From an uncultured Eubacterium sp. (GTDB lineage: Bacteria > Bacillota > Clostridia > Lachnospirales > Lachnospiraceae): a stretch of DNA of 64,000 bases. The notes beneath the pieces were generated by a model that saw nothing but the letters and a program-made list of their open reading frames with translations, did not search any database and was not told the DNA's origin. The translations under genes were made by a program, and so were the position numbers. Below, piece by piece: positions 17,132-26,108 of the stretch. Within the stretch, counting starts at the first letter, position 1; every line of letters begins with the position of its first letter. The stretch spans positions 1 to 64,000 of the forward strand of contig CAJUBZ010000004.1 of the NCBI GenBank assembly GCA_910584795.1. The letters are read 5' to 3'.

Positions 17132-17255
17132 TTTTTACACTATTACAACAATAATTGAATCTTTTCCAATTGTCAAAAAATATCTAATTTTTCTCTAGGT
17201 AAAAATGTTTTTATATGTTAAAATCAACTTAAATTAATCGCGCGTTGATGAAAAT

Positions 17256-17280
17256 AACATACATTGAAATGAAGTATGTT
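17256..17280. promoter_or_regulatory. Inverted repeat upstream of the GH16 gene
   Basis: AACATAC-N11-GTATGTT ends 42 bp before the GH16 start codon, a position suited to an operator. The regulator is unknown. Confidence 0.4.
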
Positions 17281-17321
17281 CATATTTATGTTGCAGTTTC
17301 TGCAATAGATTGGAGTTTTTT

Positions 17322-18167
17322 ATGAATTTAAACGATTACGAATTAGTATGGGCAGATGATTTTGATTATGAAGGACAGCCAAATCCTGAAAAATGGAGTT
17401 ATGAAGTCGGAAACTTTCAGTGGCCAAACAAGGAATTGCAGGCTTACACAGACAGATCCGGAAATATTTTTGTAAAGGATGGAAAGCTAACCATTCGTTC
17501 CGTAAAAGAACAAGATGGCGAAAGAGAATATACTTCTGCCAAGATTAACACCAGAGGAAAAGCATGCTGGCAATATGGATATTTTGAAATAAGAGCAAAG
17601 TTTCCAGGCGGAACCGGTTCATGGCCTGCTATCTGGATGATGCCATATAAAGAAAAGCCACCAATTCCTGACTGGGTACCAAAACGTGAAGATGGAAAAC
17701 CTGATTTTGAAAATTTCAGCAATGACGATTGGGAAAGATATCCAAAAACTCCTCCTGAAGACCGCTGGCCTGAATGTGGAGAAATAGATATTGTAGAACA
17801 TATTGGTCGCAGACCAAGTTTATTACTGTTCAGTCTGCATTCAGGAATGTTCAATCACAGAATGAGCGAACCAAATCCATTTTCTAATCATAAGGAATAT
17901 GATTTTATTCCTCCTGACGAATTTCATAATTACTCTATGGAATGGACACCGGATTACTTTGAGTTTTTCGTAGATGGCAGAAGCCAGTTCAAATACGAAA
18001 GACCTGATGTTCCACAAGACCAGATGCATCATGCCTGGCCCTTTGATAAACCATATTTCTTAATTATGAACACCGCTGTAGGTGGAGGACTTGGCGGTCC
18101 TGTAGACGACAGCCATTTACCATATGTTTTCGAGATTGATTACGTTCATGTATATCAGAAGAAATAA
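17322..18167 (+). CDS. GH16-family beta-glucanase, predicted cytoplasmic
   Basis: A 281-aa glycoside hydrolase family 16 protein. LVWADDFDYEGQPNPEKWSYE and QYGYFEIRAKFPGGTGSWPAIWMMP are family landmarks. The catalytic ExDxxE is Glu154, Asp156, Glu159 in CGEIDIVEHIG, followed by FHNYSMEWTPDYFEFFVDG. Activity is expected on beta-1,3 or mixed beta-1,3-1,4 glucans. It has no signal peptide and no accessory domain, so it probably cleaves imported oligosaccharides. An insert rich in Pro and charged residues (about 105-145) precedes the active site. A TTG at 17310 is in frame, but GGAG at 17312 fits the ATG at 17322. Monocistronic, ended by a terminator. Confidence 0.92.
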   Translation: MNLNDYELVWADDFDYEGQPNPEKWSYEVGNFQWPNKELQAYTDRSGNIFVKDGKLTIRSVKEQDGEREYTSAKINTRGKACWQYGYFEIRAKFPGGTGSWPAIWMMPYKEKPPIPDWVPKREDGKPDFENFSNDDWERYPKTPPEDRWPECGEIDIVEHIGRRPSLLLFSLHSGMFNHRMSEPNPFSNHKEYDFIPPDEFHNYSMEWTPDYFEFFVDGRSQFKYERPDVPQDQMHHAWPFDKPYFLIMNTAVGGGLGGPVDDSHLPYVFEIDYVHVYQKK

Positions 18168-18180
18168 AGTTAATTTTTAA

Positions 18181-18243
18181 AAAACTGTTCCACAATATTT
18201 TCTACTGTAATACTAGTAATAAAATGTTGTGGAACAGTTTTTT
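18181..18243. terminator. Bidirectional terminator: GH16 and tRNA-Phe/Gly
   Basis: AAAACTGTTCCACAA (18181-18195) pairs with TTGTGGAACAGTTTT near 18227-18241, with T-runs on both strands. It serves the plus-strand glucanase and the minus-strand tRNA transcript. Confidence 0.85.
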
Positions 18244-18271
18244 ATTATCTTATACTTTATGGCATAATAAA

Positions 18272-18342
18272 AGCGGGTGATGGGAATCGAACCCACATAT
18301 CCAGCTTGGAAGGCTGGTGTTCTACCACTGAACTACACCCGC
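18272..18342 (-). tRNA. tRNA-Gly (TCC)
   Basis: 71 nt with acceptor stem GCGGGTG/CACCCGC, D-arm GTTCAGTGGTAGAAC, anticodon loop CTTCCAA (anticodon TCC) and T-arm GTGGGTTCGATTCCCAT. The 3' CCA is not encoded. It is 6 bp downstream of tRNA-Phe in the same transcript. Confidence 0.96.
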
Positions 18343-18348
18343 AAAGTA

Positions 18349-18421
<73 letters not shown>

Positions 18422-18454
18422 TTGCGATACCTCGTATCATCTACCGCATTGATG

Positions 18455-18483
18455 ATTTTAAACCAACATTTGGTATTTGTCAA
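18455..18483 (-). promoter_or_regulatory. Promoter of the tRNA-Phe/tRNA-Gly unit
   Basis: Minus strand TTGACA (18483-18478), exactly 17 nt, TAAAAT (18460-18455); 34 bp before the tRNA-Phe 5' end. Confidence 0.75.
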
Positions 18484-18502
18484 GGGATTAATAAAAATTA
18501 TT

Positions 18503-19099
18503 TTAAAGATTTGAAGACTCTGCCTCCACAGTGTTCTCCGAGCACTCTTTAAACAATTTCCCATAATAAATAATATATCTTACAAAAGCATATACCATAA
18601 CCATCATATTAATCACAATCAGTCTTACAACAATTCCATCATTCATTTTCGGAAGCAGTAAAATTGCAAGTAAAATCAGATATGTGGCAAACGTACATAC
18701 TTTACCATAAATTTTTGCTCCCTCTATTTTATGTCCTTTCTTTATTAGAAGAGTACCTGCCAGTGCCATATATCCTTCTTTTATTATATACAGTACAATC
18801 ATTGGCATCATAATTTTATATTTAAACATAAGACTCAAAATAATCGCCCCAATGGTTACTTTGTCTGCAATTGGATCGAGCATTTTTCCCCAGTCTGTTA
18901 CCATATGAAATTTTCTGGCTATTTTTCCATCAAAAAAGTCTGTAAGTCCTGATACAACAATAATAGCTATCACCGGCCAATAAGGTGCACCATCTAACGA
19001 CAAATAAAATGCCCATACATATAATACTGCTAAAACAATTCTAAAATATCCCATAATATTAGGAATAGAAAAATACTCCTGCCAAAAACTTTCTTTCAT
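18503..19099 (-). CDS. pgsA: CDP-alcohol phosphatidyltransferase (PgsA-like)
   Basis: A 198-aa membrane protein with about 5-6 helices. The CDP-alcohol motif is present in full: DGKIARKFHMVTDWGKMLDP then IAD, that is D-G-x2-A-R-x8-G-x3-D-x3-D. PgsA makes phosphatidylglycerol phosphate from CDP-diacylglycerol and glycerol-3-phosphate; other CDP-alcohol transferases share the motif, so the headgroup is the less certain part. The ATG at 19111 lies inside the SD region of the ATG at 19099 (GGAG, 6-nt gap), so 19099 is preferred. Confidence 0.82.
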   Translation of the reverse strand: MKESFWQEYFSIPNIMGYFRIVLAVLYVWAFYLSLDGAPYWPVIAIIVVSGLTDFFDGKIARKFHMVTDWGKMLDPIADKVTIGAIILSLMFKYKIMMPMIVLYIIKEGYMALAGTLLIKKGHKIEGAKIYGKVCTFATYLILLAILLLPKMNDGIVVRLIVINMMVMVYAFVRYIIYYGKLFKECSENTVEAESSNL

Positions 19100-19340
19100 A
19101 ATAATCTCCATCTAAAAAACTTCATAAATAAATACTGGTGCCGCCACATTCCCAGACATTATAAAGTATCCCCATATATACACAAAAATAATATAAAAAC
19201 AGGATTTTTATATTAAATTTTACCCATTCAATATTTTTACTCTGTTTATAAAATACTCTATTTAACATACAATATTCAATATGACCTGTCTGATTTCATT
19301 TTTTTCAAAAATGTCTTCCTATCCACTCTTACACAAGCTT

Positions 19341-21218
19341 TTAATTTGACTTTACCTTAGTCCAAAGACTGGCACAGTATTCTTTAATTTCCCTCTCCTG
19401 ATATCTGAACTCTTCATTCTTCGGATTAGACGTATCCGGTGCACATCCCGGATTTCCCGCATATTCTTCATCTCTATAATATTCGTAAACCGATTTTACC
19501 GCACTATCATATCCGATATATCCTGTATTCTGTATTGCCACATCTTCCTGCAAGAAAAAGTCCATAAACTTATGTGCTAAATCTGTATTTTTGCAATGTT
19601 TTGTTATTACCATTGCATCTGTCCATACGTTGCTTCCCTGCTCTGGTACAAAAAATCCCATATCATCATTTTCAGAGATAATATACGCGCCATCTCCCGA
19701 ATACACAACTGCCATATCCTTATTTCCGGAGATCATATTATCCATAACATCATCTCCAACATAAACAGGTTTCATTGTTTCCTGTTGCTCTATCAGCCAT
19801 TGATATGCCTCCTGCAGTTCGCCCTTATCATGTGTGTTCATAGAGTACCCCAATGCTTTTAAAGCAATCATAAAAGAGTCTCTTTCCGAATCATACATGT
19901 ATAGTTTCCCCTGATATTTTTTGTTTCGCAAAATCTCCCATCCCTGTTTCAAATCTGCTGCTGACACCTTATTTTTATTGTATAGAATACCTACCGTTCC
20001 CCAATAATATGGAATCGTATATTGACTTCCCTTATCAAAATTACCCTTTAATAATTTTGGTATAATTTTGCTTTTATTTGTAATCTTTGTCCAGTCAACT
20101 TTTTGCAAATATTTTTCTTTTATCAGTCTCTCTATCATATAATCTGACGGAATCAGAATATCATACTCAGAGCCACTCTGTAATTTCGTATACATCGTCT
20201 CATTAGAATCAAAAGTCTCATAAACAATCTGACAATCGTTTTCTTTTTCAAATCTCTCAACAAGCTCCGTGTCTATATATTCTCCACTATTGTATACACG
20301 AAGAACATTCTTCTGATTCATTCCCATAAAGTTGCTGATACAGAAAATAATCACAACAACCGCTGCCACCACGCATCCTGTAAGTAATACCTTTTTTCTT
20401 ACACCAGATTTAGCATTCTCCATGACTACCTGTCCACTGCGTCTCTTCTTAACAATTTTTGGAATCAGTTCCACCAACACTAATACAATAACAACAACTA
20501 AAATCAATATTGTTGACAAAGCATTAATCGTCGGATTCGTCCTTTTTGTCATATTATAAACTACAATTGATATATTCGATACACCATTTCCGGTAACAAA
20601 ATAAGAAATCACAAAATCATCAATTGACATAGTAAATGCCAGCAGCATTCCAGCAAATATACCAGGCTTCAGCATAGGTAAAATTACTTTTGTCAATGCC
20701 TGATATGGTGTCGCTCCCAAGTCCATTGCTGCATCGGCCAGATTGTGGTCCATCGCTCTTACCTTTGGATAAACACTGACAATAACATATGGAGTACAAA
20801 ATGCGATATGTGCCAGAAGCATTGTAATATATCCACGCTCCATTCTGGCAGATGTAAATAATATCATCAGCCCAATGGCTGTAACAATTTCTGGATTCAT
20901 AATCGGCATATTGTTCACATTTAACAGCCACTCACGCAGTACTTTTTTACTTTTAGACAATCCGATGGCCGTAATTGTTCCTAATACCGTGGATATTAGC
21001 GTTGCAATCAAGGCAATCGATACAGAGACATACACTGCCGAAATAATATTACTGTCTGTTACCAGTTTTTCATACCATCTCAAAGAAAAGCCTGAAAAAC
21101 TAGTCAGTGACTTTGATGCATTAAAAGAGAAAAACATTGTAACTAATATCGGCAGATAAAAAAATGCAAACATTAAACCAATATATAATTTCGGTCCAAT
21201 AGAAAGTTTTCTTTTCAT
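19341..21218 (-). CDS. potCD: PotC-PotD fusion: spermidine/putrescine ABC permease joined to its binding protein
   Basis: A 625-aa fusion. Residues 1-265 form an ABC permease like PotC, with about six helices and the EAA-type loop LADAAMDLGATPYQALTKVILPML. Residue about 275 begins a further helix (VLLTGCVVAAVVVIIFCIS) that anchors a PotD-like substrate-binding domain (330-625) with VLRVYNSGEYIDTELVERFE, YDILIPSDYMIERL, IPYYWGTVGILYNK and YSGDGAYI. The fusion tethers the binding protein to the transporter in place of a lipoprotein. It uptakes polyamines. The ATG shares one base with the potB stop (TGATG). Confidence 0.92.
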   Translation of the reverse strand: MKRKLSIGPKLYIGLMFAFFYLPILVTMFFSFNASKSLTSFSGFSLRWYEKLVTDSNIISAVYVSVSIALIATLISTVLGTITAIGLSKSKKVLREWLLNVNNMPIMNPEIVTAIGLMILFTSARMERGYITMLLAHIAFCTPYVIVSVYPKVRAMDHNLADAAMDLGATPYQALTKVILPMLKPGIFAGMLLAFTMSIDDFVISYFVTGNGVSNISIVVYNMTKRTNPTINALSTILILVVVIVLVLVELIPKIVKKRRSGQVVMENAKSGVRKKVLLTGCVVAAVVVIIFCISNFMGMNQKNVLRVYNSGEYIDTELVERFEKENDCQIVYETFDSNETMYTKLQSGSEYDILIPSDYMIERLIKEKYLQKVDWTKITNKSKIIPKLLKGNFDKGSQYTIPYYWGTVGILYNKNKVSAADLKQGWEILRNKKYQGKLYMYDSERDSFMIALKALGYSMNTHDKGELQEAYQWLIEQQETMKPVYVGDDVMDNMISGNKDMAVVYSGDGAYIISENDDMGFFVPEQGSNVWTDAMVITKHCKNTDLAHKFMDFFLQEDVAIQNTGYIGYDSAVKSVYEYYRDEEYAGNPGCAPDTSNPKNEEFRYQEREIKEYCASLWTKVKSN

Positions 21219-22045
21219 CAGGCACCTCCATTATCATCTGGAGCAATTTTCTTAACTACTCCCATCATTATCAAAATAACAATTGCAAGCAACACGGAAA
21301 TCGCACTGCCAAAGTTCCAGTCTCCTACGGAAATAAATTGGTTTTCTATTAAATTTCCTATTAAAACAAACTGATGTCCCCCTAACAGTACTGGTATTAC
21401 AAAGGTAGATATAGATAACAAAAATACCATTGTGACACCATTGATTACTCCTGGGAGAGACAATTTAAAGATTACCTTGGTAAATGTTTTGAGTCTTCCT
21501 GCTCCCAAATCATTCGCAGCTTCAACCAGAGAATAATCCATCTTTGCCAATGACGTATGTATTGGAATTACCATAAAAGGCAATAAATCACATACCAGTC
21601 CTATAACAACAGAAAAATTCGTATACATCATATTTACAGGATTTAACCCCAGCACTTTTAACAAAGAATTTATAATACCATTGTCTGACAATAGGCTGAT
21701 CCATGCATATGTACGAAGCAGTGTATTGATCCACATGGGAATTGTAACAAATAATATCAGTATTCCCTGTGCTTCATCATTAAACTTGGAAATGAAATAT
21801 GCCATTGGATATGCCAGGACTAAACAAATAAGCGTAGTTAACAGACCCATTTCGAGTGATTTTAGAAAAACGCTCACATAGACCGGGTCTAATATTTTTT
21901 TAAAATTTGATAATGTAAAATGAATGGTAAGCAGTGAATTGTCTCCTGTTGTCACGGAATACAAAACAATTAAAAACAATGGTAATGCAATCAGCAGAAA
22001 GGACCAGATCACATAAGGCTTTACCATACCTTTAAAATGATTCAT
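21218..22045 (-). CDS. potB: Spermidine/putrescine ABC transporter permease PotB
   Basis: A 275-aa membrane protein with six helices and the EAA-type loop LVEAANDLGAGRLKTFTKVIFKLSLPG. Pairs with the permease half of PotCD to form the channel. It starts 8 bp after potA and overlaps potCD by 1 bp. Length and motifs are normal for PotB; assignment within the family relies on the operon. Confidence 0.92.
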   Translation of the reverse strand: MNHFKGMVKPYVIWSFLLIALPLFLIVLYSVTTGDNSLLTIHFTLSNFKKILDPVYVSVFLKSLEMGLLTTLICLVLAYPMAYFISKFNDEAQGILILFVTIPMWINTLLRTYAWISLLSDNGIINSLLKVLGLNPVNMMYTNFSVVIGLVCDLLPFMVIPIHTSLAKMDYSLVEAANDLGAGRLKTFTKVIFKLSLPGVINGVTMVFLLSISTFVIPVLLGGHQFVLIGNLIENQFISVGDWNFGSAISVLLAIVILIMMGVVKKIAPDDNGGA

Positions 22046-22053
22046 AAGCCCTC

Positions 22054-23097
22054 CTAATTTTCCATTTTGTGCATTACCTGAATATCATAAGGATCAATCG
22101 TCAATCCTACCTCTGTTCCTGTTTTGATATTCTCTGTGGTATGTACTTTATATTTTCTCATATTTGTTTCGACAAGATATTCATAGTGCACTCCCATGAA
22201 TACTTTTGAAACAATCGTTCCGCATACCTTTCCGTCTTCCGGTGCCACTACATCCATATCTTCCGGTCTTAGAACCACCTCTATTTCCTCATTCTCCTTA
22301 AAGCCTTTATCCACACATTCCCACTCTACATCATCAAATATAACCATACAGTCCTTCGGCATGACTCCTTCAATAATATTGGATTCTCCAATAAATGTCG
22401 CAACAAACCGATTCTCCGGTTCATTGTAAATATCCATTGGTGTACCAATCTGCTGTATCACACCATCATTCATAACAACAATAGTATCTGACATAGACAA
22501 TGCTTCTTCCTGGTCATGCGTAACAAAAATAAAGGTAATGCCAACTTCTTTTTGAATCTTCTTTAATTCCGCCTGCATTCCCTTTCTAAGCTTTGCATCT
22601 AATGCTCCTAATGGTTCATCTAAAAGCAGAACTTTCGGCTCGTTAACCAGTGCTCGTGCAATAGCCACCCTCTGCTGCTGTCCACCGGAAAGGCTGGTGA
22701 CATCTCTTTTCTCAAACCCTTTTAATCCCACCAGTTCAAGCATCTTTATTACTTTCTTTTCGATTTCTTTCTTATCCGTCTTCTTAATATTTAAGCCAAA
22801 TGCCACGTTATCATATACATTTAAAAAAGGAAATAGCGCGTACTTCTGAAACACCGTATTTACTTCTCTCTTATACGGTGGTACTTTCGCTATATCCTTT
22901 CCATTAAACAGCACCTGCCCATGGCTTGGCTCCTCAAATCCACCAATAATCCTCAATATGGTAGTCTTGCCACAGCCACTCGGTCCTAACAGCGTGAGAA
23001 ACTCATTCTCATAAATATTTAAATCGATACCTTTTAGCACTTGATTATCATCAAAATTCTTCGACAGATTCTTTAACTCAATAATCTTTTTTCCCAT
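22054..23097 (-). CDS. potA: Spermidine/putrescine ABC transporter ATPase PotA
   Basis: A 347-aa ABC ATPase. Walker A GPSGCGKTT, Q-loop TVFQKYALFP, signature LSGGQQQR, Walker B VLLLDEPLGALD and H-loop THDQEEA are all intact, with a C-terminal TOBE-like domain (IEVVLRPEDMDVV). The ORF can be extended to 23145, but GGAG stands before the ATG at 23097 (MGKKIIELKNLSKNF), the usual PotA start. First gene of potA-potB-potCD. Confidence 0.93.
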   Translation of the reverse strand: MGKKIIELKNLSKNFDDNQVLKGIDLNIYENEFLTLLGPSGCGKTTILRIIGGFEEPSHGQVLFNGKDIAKVPPYKREVNTVFQKYALFPFLNVYDNVAFGLNIKKTDKKEIEKKVIKMLELVGLKGFEKRDVTSLSGGQQQRVAIARALVNEPKVLLLDEPLGALDAKLRKGMQAELKKIQKEVGITFIFVTHDQEEALSMSDTIVVMNDGVIQQIGTPMDIYNEPENRFVATFIGESNIIEGVMPKDCMVIFDDVEWECVDKGFKENEEIEVVLRPEDMDVVAPEDGKVCGTIVSKVFMGVHYEYLVETNMRKYKVHTTENIKTGTEVGLTIDPYDIQVMHKMEN

Positions 23098-23176
23098 TAT
23101 CTTTCTCCGATCATAACAAAGAGTCAGCATAAATATATAAAACATTTATCTTATTGTCAAGTTCAGAGAATAGAAT

Positions 23177-25840
23177 CTATAACGTAAATTTTTCCAACTT
23201 ACTGCCGAGAATTAAATACACGATAAATAGTAATAATGATATTACTGTCACCACAAGACCTAATCTGATAAATGGTGATGTATATTCTATCCTCACACTA
23301 TGATTTCCTTTTGCTATTTTAACTCCTAAATACGCAACACTGGAAGAAAAACTATCTGTTTTCTTACCATCTACGTATACTGTATATCCTGTACTATAAG
23401 GTACAGATATCTGAAGTATCTCATCTTTATCTGCCTGAATTGTCCCTGTAATCAAATTATCCTTCATTTTCACATTTTCCAATGTATTTTTCTTTAAATT
23501 CTTAATATTGTCTAAGTACCTTGAAATCGGAATAGAAACAGCATAAGCACCATCGAAAGTATATCGTCTTTTTTTCTTAAACCTTAACTTAAAATTCTTT
23601 TGTGCCTTTTTGGAATATCCAAGATTTAAAACACTTCCATCTTTATGGAAATAATTTCCTGCATAATCTCCAATAACTCTCATATGTCCGGTTCCATATT
23701 TTCCCTTGTAAGATGCAGATGTCCTGTCCACATCAGAATCTTTAGAGCGTATATTTTTAAATACAATATATGTTTGGCTGTCGGGCTCACCATCGAACTG
23801 ATATTTTACTACAGCACCGCTTTTAGATTTCATCTTAAAGTTTTTAATCTTTATATTTTTCTTTTCCCTTACGCTGACCGGAATAATTCTTCCACCGATA
23901 ACTGTACTGTTATTTTTAATACCATCTACCTTTTCATCTACTACTGCAGTAGTTAATAACGCCTGTTCTCTCTCTACCGGATTTAACTTATTATACTGAT
24001 CCCTAGTCATATATGATGAATAGGTAATACCTAACGGTAAATGACATGCATTAGCATATAAATAGACTTTTTTCCCATCTATTGTCTTCTCTTTAATTTT
24101 ATAAAAACCAAAAGGGGCATCCTGCTCATAGTTTACATAATACTTTACACTTGCGAGAGATAATAATCCGGTTCTTCTCTCCAGACTTTTCATTACATAA
24201 GTTTTATAATAATCAGAAATGCACGTGGAAACAAATAAATCTGTCATTCCTGTAGGAACAACACTCCAGTAAAAGCATGTCTGATGAAATCCAAAAAACA
24301 TAGATTTATTTTTTATATCTCGTTCTCTTTCTATACGATAAAAAGAATTATCGCCCACTGACTTCATCATCCGGGCTGAACGTGGTCCCATGTCTCCATT
24401 CAGATATCCTCTCTGAACATAATCCCAACATCGAAAGTTTTGACTTTTATCAAATATTGAATGACAATTAAAGGCTATATTTACCAAAGCCGTTATAGAT
24501 AATATATATAATATATATTTTCCATACTTATTTTTTCTAAATACAAGATAAGACACGATTACTCCAATACACACAAAACCCAATATTGACGCAACATAGA
24601 ACATCTGTGTATTATACTGTCTTTTCACACTAAATATGAGATATCCACATGTTCCCACTAACAAAACCCCTGTTAAACACATATTTACTATTTTAACATC
24701 TTTTAAAGCATCTATCGCATATACAAACATTATAACAAATAGTAATGCCATGGCATAACTAAAACGCATTGTTGAATAGGAAAACCCATTCATTATTTTT
24801 CCAACATAAGGAAATGACATCATAAGTAATAGTATCACAAATCCTAGCAACAATTTTCTATCTTCTTTTCTCCACCGGGCAGCCAGTACACATAATGAAA
24901 AAACTCCCAAAATTCCGATTCCCGGTACTGCCCAGTTATTAAAGGTTACATAAGGTACTGCAAAACTTTCTAACAGTGCTTTATAATAACTACCGTCAAA
25001 AAATAGTGGCGGCTGAACCAATTCTGCACTCGTGCGTGCATTACTTAAAAATGCATATACTGCTGGAAACAAGATTACCGCTGACAATGCGATTCCCCAA
25101 ATATATGACAAGACAATTTTTCCTATACGTACAAAGACCTTTCTCACTCCATCTATTCTGTATGAACCTATTTGTCTGATAAAAAAATAAATCGCAGCAA
25201 TTACAGTATTCATATACATAAAGTAATAATTGCTGGCAAAAGACAATGCCACAACAATAACCAATGTACCTATTTTCTTGTCTTTTATTACTTTTTCCAC
25301 ACCTGCAATTAATAACGGAAGATACATAATTCCGCAGAAAAACATCGGATGTCTGATTCCCCCAATTAAAGAAAAAGCACAAAAAGCATATAAAAGCGAG
25401 GCTGGTACTACAGCACTAAGTTTTGTTTTGCCTAAAGTCTTACACAAATATGCAACGCTGATTCCACTCAAATACATTCTTACCAGTATTAAAGTTTCAT
25501 ACATTCTCTCCAATGAAGTTTCCGGAAAGAATACAGTTAATAACGTAACAGGATCTCCAAACCCATAATAATTTAGAGTGCCGATTACATCAAATCCCTG
25601 TCCAATTGTATAATCGACCATAGCAAACTTTCCTGTTGTAAAAAATGTTATTAATGCGTTTCTAATATACTTCAATGCCACAACATGCTGTGACAATCCA
25701 TCAACTTTCCAAATAAATGTTCTTCCTGCAGACGCAAAAATACTGTCTAACCATAAAGCCAGACAGACAAACAATACTGTATATGTCACAATAAATAAGT
25801 AAATTTTCTTCTTTTTTGTGTTAATCTTTCGTCTTTCCAT
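23177..25840 (-). CDS. YfhO-family multi-spanning membrane protein
   Basis: An 887-aa protein with an N-terminal block of about 12 membrane helices. The loop after the first helix has GRTFIWKVDGLSQHV (an aspartate in the first extracytoplasmic loop, as in GT-C glycosyltransferases), then YTIGQGFDVIGTLNYYGFGDPV, typical of YfhO. A large extracytoplasmic part (about 470-855) ends in a last helix. YfhO proteins add sugars to cell-wall polymers in some Gram-positives; the substrate here is unknown. It precedes potA by 80 bp, and no terminator was seen between them. Confidence 0.85.
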   Translation of the reverse strand: MERRKINTKKKKIYLFIVTYTVLFVCLALWLDSIFASAGRTFIWKVDGLSQHVVALKYIRNALITFFTTGKFAMVDYTIGQGFDVIGTLNYYGFGDPVTLLTVFFPETSLERMYETLILVRMYLSGISVAYLCKTLGKTKLSAVVPASLLYAFCAFSLIGGIRHPMFFCGIMYLPLLIAGVEKVIKDKKIGTLVIVVALSFASNYYFMYMNTVIAAIYFFIRQIGSYRIDGVRKVFVRIGKIVLSYIWGIALSAVILFPAVYAFLSNARTSAELVQPPLFFDGSYYKALLESFAVPYVTFNNWAVPGIGILGVFSLCVLAARWRKEDRKLLLGFVILLLMMSFPYVGKIMNGFSYSTMRFSYAMALLFVIMFVYAIDALKDVKIVNMCLTGVLLVGTCGYLIFSVKRQYNTQMFYVASILGFVCIGVIVSYLVFRKNKYGKYILYILSITALVNIAFNCHSIFDKSQNFRCWDYVQRGYLNGDMGPRSARMMKSVGDNSFYRIERERDIKNKSMFFGFHQTCFYWSVVPTGMTDLFVSTCISDYYKTYVMKSLERRTGLLSLASVKYYVNYEQDAPFGFYKIKEKTIDGKKVYLYANACHLPLGITYSSYMTRDQYNKLNPVEREQALLTTAVVDEKVDGIKNNSTVIGGRIIPVSVREKKNIKIKNFKMKSKSGAVVKYQFDGEPDSQTYIVFKNIRSKDSDVDRTSASYKGKYGTGHMRVIGDYAGNYFHKDGSVLNLGYSKKAQKNFKLRFKKKRRYTFDGAYAVSIPISRYLDNIKNLKKNTLENVKMKDNLITGTIQADKDEILQISVPYSTGYTVYVDGKKTDSFSSSVAYLGVKIAKGNHSVRIEYTSPFIRLGLVVTVISLLLFIVYLILGSKLEKFTL

Positions 25841-25867
25841 ACCTGTGACTTCCTACCTTTCATCACT

Positions 25868-25896
25868 TTTCTATCACAATGAACTTTCATTGTCAA
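25868..25896 (-). promoter_or_regulatory. Candidate YfhO promoter with palindrome
   Basis: Minus strand TTGACA (25896-25891), 17-nt spacer, TAGAAA (25873-25868). A perfect palindrome CAATGAA-CT-TTCATTG (25877-25892) fills the spacer and could be an operator. The rest of 25841-26030 shows no gene. Confidence 0.45.
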
Positions 25897-26030
25897 CACC
25901 ATATTGTTATACGAAGATTATTTCACATTTATTTCACAATTAATCAAATTTTTCTAAAATCCGGTATGCAGAGTATTTCTTCATTTTTAATCTGCAGGAA
26001 AATCTACCACCTTTACAAACCAAAATTTTT

Positions 26031-26060
26031 AAAACCCCAGGGCAGATGCCCCGGGGTCTT
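26031..26060 (-). terminator. GC-rich terminator of the GH64 gene
   Basis: Minus strand ACCCCGGGGCA pairs with TGCCCTGGGGT (one wobble) around a 2-nt centre, then TTTTAAAAATTTT. About 50 bp after the gene. Confidence 0.8.
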
Positions 26061-26108
26061 AAAAATATATAGAGAAAAACTTCGAAAGGTTTTCTAATTG
26101 CTATAAAC

